From Myxococcales bacterium (GTDB taxonomy: Bacteria > Myxococcota_A > UBA9160 > SMWR01), in contig JACZVU010000126.1 of NCBI GenBank assembly GCA_022572485.1, positions 1 to 7,917 of the forward strand: a DNA stretch of 7,917 nt. Reading direction: 5' to 3'. The translations under genes were made by a program, and so were the position numbers. A model generated the notes under the pieces. It was not told the DNA's origin, did no database searches, and saw only the letters and a list, made by a program, of their open reading frames with translations. Shown piece by piece: positions 6,395-7,917 of the stretch. The first letter of the stretch is position 1; each line of letters begins with the position of its first letter.

Positions 6395-7405
6395 CTACTG
6401 CTCGCTCGCGATGCGCGTTGCCCACTTCCGTGAGATCTCAGGCTTCTCGTCTCGACTCTGCTCCACCATGAAGCGCACGGCAGGGTTGGCGGCGTGCGCG
6501 GGGCTGGCCGATCGCAGCCAGCGTTCCGCGTCCTCTGGCGAGCGATTGAACCAGATCCGGAAGCTGGCTCTGACAGCGGCTTCGCGATTGTTGCCAGCGG
6601 GGAGTCCGGTTAGCCAATTCATCGCCGCGGGGGGATCGCTCGTCACCCAACCGCCGGCCACGATGAGCAGAGCGTCATCCGCGTAGCTGCGATCCATGTG
6701 GCCGCGCAGCCAACGGGCGGTCAACGGAGCGTCGATGCCGGCCAGGGTGCGGGTCGCCTTCAGGAAGACCGCCTGCTTGAAGCGCGGCGGGTCTTCCGGC
6801 ACGCTTTCGACCCAGCGGACCACCGCCTCGTGGCCGTCTTTCGAGAGCTCCCAGGCGAGCGTTCCGAGGTACGCCAGTCGAGTCGGGCCCTCGGGCAACG
6901 TGGCGATGAACTCGCTCGCGCTGTCCCGGTACGTACCGTGGGCCCATCCGGCAAGCAGGCGCGCTCCCCAGAACTCCTGCAACTCGGTGTTCTCGACCGT
7001 ACTCAGTTCCCGCACGGCCTCGAGCGGGTTGCGAAATCCCCAGGCGTACATGGCGGTGGCCCCCGCATTGCGGCGGATCTGCAGCGGCCAGGATCGCGCG
7101 CGCTCGAAGGCCCCTCTCGGATCGAAGCGCGACCAGGCGAGCATGAACACGCGAAACTCGTCGGTGAGCAACCACGGCAGGTGGGGTTCGAGAGCTTCGA
7201 GGGCGTCTGGCAGGTTCTCGGGATTCAAGCCCACGAGGAAGGAACTGAAGCGGTACGAACGGGTCAACCAATCCGGATCTTCGAGCGAGCGTCGGAACGA
7301 GGCCACGCTGGCGAGCTCGGACTCCGGAGTCGGGGCGGTCGCGCGCCCGAGCCAAAAGCCCAGTGCGAGCGCGGGGGCGACGAAGATCACAGCGGTCCAT
7401 TTCAT
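6395..7405 (-). CDS. Membrane-anchored or secreted alpha-solenoid repeat protein
   Basis: This is a 336-residue protein I cannot assign to a named family. GGAGG at 7417-7421, 11 bases before the ATG, supports the start. Residues 3-19 form a short hydrophobic segment after MKW, ending in a GRATAP turn; it could be an uncleaved anchor or a signal peptide. The rest is helical and built of about seven units of roughly 32 residues. They begin near W91, W122, W154, W185, L221, W253 and W285, with the pattern W-x(3)-(D/N/S)P-x2-A-x3-W-(L/V). The clearest are WVTSDPPAAMNWLTGLP (253-269) and WFNRSPEDAERWL (285-297). This resembles TPR- or Sel1-like helical hairpins, and similar Trp/DP repeats occur in uncharacterised Verrucomicrobia and Planctomycete proteins (from memory). 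Such solenoids usually bind other proteins. The gene converges on the CRTAC1-type gene with 63 bases between stops. No strong terminator is seen there. A link between the two products is unproven. Confidence 0.85.
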   Translation of the reverse strand: MKWTAVIFVAPALALGFWLGRATAPTPESELASVASFRRSLEDPDWLTRSYRFSSFLVGLNPENLPDALEALEPHLPWLLTDEFRVFMLAWSRFDPRGAFERARSWPLQIRRNAGATAMYAWGFRNPLEAVRELSTVENTELQEFWGARLLAGWAHGTYRDSASEFIATLPEGPTRLAYLGTLAWELSKDGHEAVVRWVESVPEDPPRFKQAVFLKATRTLAGIDAPLTARWLRGHMDRSYADDALLIVAGGWVTSDPPAAMNWLTGLPAGNNREAAVRASFRIWFNRSPEDAERWLRSASPAHAANPAVRFMVEQSRDEKPEISRKWATRIASEQ

Positions 7406-7434
7406 CGGTTGGTAAGCCTCCGGATGAGGGTGCT

Positions 7435-7449
7435 CCGCTCGCTGAGCGG
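7435..7449. repeat. GC-rich hairpin in the leader of the solenoid gene
   Basis: CCGCTC (7435-7440) and GAGCGG (7444-7449) form a perfect six-base stem with a three-base loop. It lies about 30 bases before the start codon on the minus strand, upstream of the ribosome site. It has no U-tract, so it is not a terminator. It could affect leader structure or be a binding site. Confidence 0.4.
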
Positions 7450-7494
7450 CGGTCAGGTCACGGTATCGCTTGCTGAGCGGCGGTCACGGTATCG
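7441..7494. repeat. Direct repeat with a five-base length difference
   Basis: Copy 1 at 7441-7468 and copy 2 at 7472-7494 share GCTGAGCGGCGGTCA and CACGGTATCG. Copy 1 has one additional GGTCA. The pair lies upstream of the solenoid gene, where its promoter would be expected. Confidence 0.8.
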
Positions 7495-7592
7495 AAAGAC
7501 TGCCCGCGGGCACGAATTCGCGTTGCCAGTCGATGATCGTCCCGAGCCGTTGGCGCCATCGTACACCGCTTCGAACGCGGGTCCATCGATCC

Positions 7593-7637
7593 AGCGGTGT
7601 CACGAGATGGCGCAGAGCGGTGTCACGTCGATGGCGC
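7593..7637. repeat. Second direct repeat pair, 21 and 22 bases
   Basis: AGCGGTGTCACG followed by AGATGGCGC (7593-7613) recurs as AGCGGTGTCACG followed by TCGATGGCGC (7616-7637). There is a two-base gap between copies and one small length difference. AGCGG and GTCACG also echo the repeat at 7441-7494, so the whole 7435-7640 stretch may derive from repeated local duplication. Confidence 0.75.
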
Positions 7638-7648
7638 GGGAGGGCTCC

Positions 7649-7915
7649 TCATGGGTGCCAGCGGAGCTTCTTTTTGTGGGGAAATTCGGCCGGGCTTTGC
7701 AGGAAATCACAGCCAGAACGTAATTTTCCACCCCGGTTGCGGCTGATTCAAAAATAGGGACCTCGATCACCTTTTTGCTTCACAGATCGCTTGATTCCCG
7801 GCTCTGGTCTGCCGATCTCTTTCAACAGCGTGGCCATTCAGACCCGAAATTTATGGGAAATGAATCCCGGATTGAGAAGGGAGTCTGCTCCTTGAGCGCT
7901 TCCCAGTGTCCACAT
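7649..7915 (-). pseudogene. Possible decayed coding frame interrupted by TGA codons
   Basis: From ATG at 7915 one minus-strand frame runs to 7649. Its segments are 25, 29 and 32 residues, separated by TGA at 7838-7840 and 7748-7750 and ended by TGA at 7649-7651. The middle segment starts with its own ATG (MATLLKEIGRPEPGIKRSVK) and looks protein-like. None has a Shine-Dalgarno sequence or a family I recognise. It could be the remnant of a lost gene, or chance. The call is weak. Confidence 0.2.
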
Positions 7916-7917
7916 CG

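Larger units (their letters stand above)
7406..7917. other. 512-base stretch without a convincing gene
   Basis: No frame here has a good ribosome site, family motif or codon pattern like its neighbours. It contains the leader of the solenoid gene with a GC-rich dyad, two sets of imperfect direct repeats (7441-7494 and 7593-7637) and, from about 7720, a visibly more A/T-rich part. That last part holds a minus-strand frame interrupted only by TGA codons. It may be an intergenic region with remnants of a lost gene. Confidence 0.6.

Noticed and set aside
6698..7723. A 341-residue plus-strand frame opposite the solenoid gene
   Set aside because: The minus frame has an N-terminal hydrophobic segment, a ribosome site and regular 32-residue repeats. 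The plus frame shows none of these and runs through the repeat-bearing noncoding region.
7470..7757. A 95-residue Arg-rich plus-strand frame in the right intergenic region
   Set aside because: It is composed of repeat sequence and Arg/Ser/Pro-rich translation typical of noncoding GC-rich DNA, with no ribosome site or motif.

Overview
The window is visibly GC-rich and gene-dense, with strong third-position G/C bias and many long spurious antisense frames. It holds four protein-coding genes, all of exported or membrane type. Their families are a fused MFS-like/spermidine synthase, a DUF3313-like exported protein, a large CRTAC1-type protein with FG-GAP repeats and an ASPIC/UnbV domain, and a tryptophan-punctuated helical-repeat protein. 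This mix is typical of Gram-negative environmental bacteria with large genomes, such as Myxococcota or other former Deltaproteobacteria, Acidobacteriota, Planctomycetota and Verrucomicrobiota. I cannot name the lineage, and no rRNA, tRNA or housekeeping gene is present to decide it.

Layout. Positions 1-1735 (minus) hold the N-terminal 578 residues of a fused multi-pass membrane/spermidine-synthase-like protein that runs off the left edge. Upstream of it on the same strand, after a 102-base gap, is a 244-residue secreted protein resembling DUF3313 (1838-2572). Positions 2573-2851 are a divergent intergenic region. It carries a perfect TATAAT -10 box for the minus-strand gene, an 18-base operator-like dyad at the predicted transcription start, a 10-base palindrome and a block of short direct and tandem repeats. 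Positions 2852-6331 (plus) encode a 1159-residue exported protein: signal peptide, three 17-residue tandem repeats, a roughly 450-residue mostly helical domain I do not recognise, seven Asp-rich calcium-type FG-GAP motifs (probably one seven-bladed propeller) and a C-terminal ASPIC/UnbV domain split by an insertion. Convergent to it, after 63 bases, is a 336-residue membrane-anchored or secreted solenoid protein with about seven 32-residue repeats (6395-7405, minus). Positions 7406-7917 hold no convincing gene, but contain two families of imperfect direct repeats and a short region with possible decayed coding sequence.

How the genes work together. The two left genes may be co-transcribed from the promoter at 2615-2644. 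The large CRTAC1-type gene is divergent from them and the solenoid gene faces it, so these are probably separate transcription units. Three of the four products are predicted to act outside the cytoplasm or at the envelope, but the sequence does not show that they form one pathway. I see no CRISPR array, defence island, integrase, intact insertion sequence or biosynthetic cluster. The least explained material is the N-terminal domain and the ASPIC insertion of the large protein, and the repeat-bearing intergenic regions.
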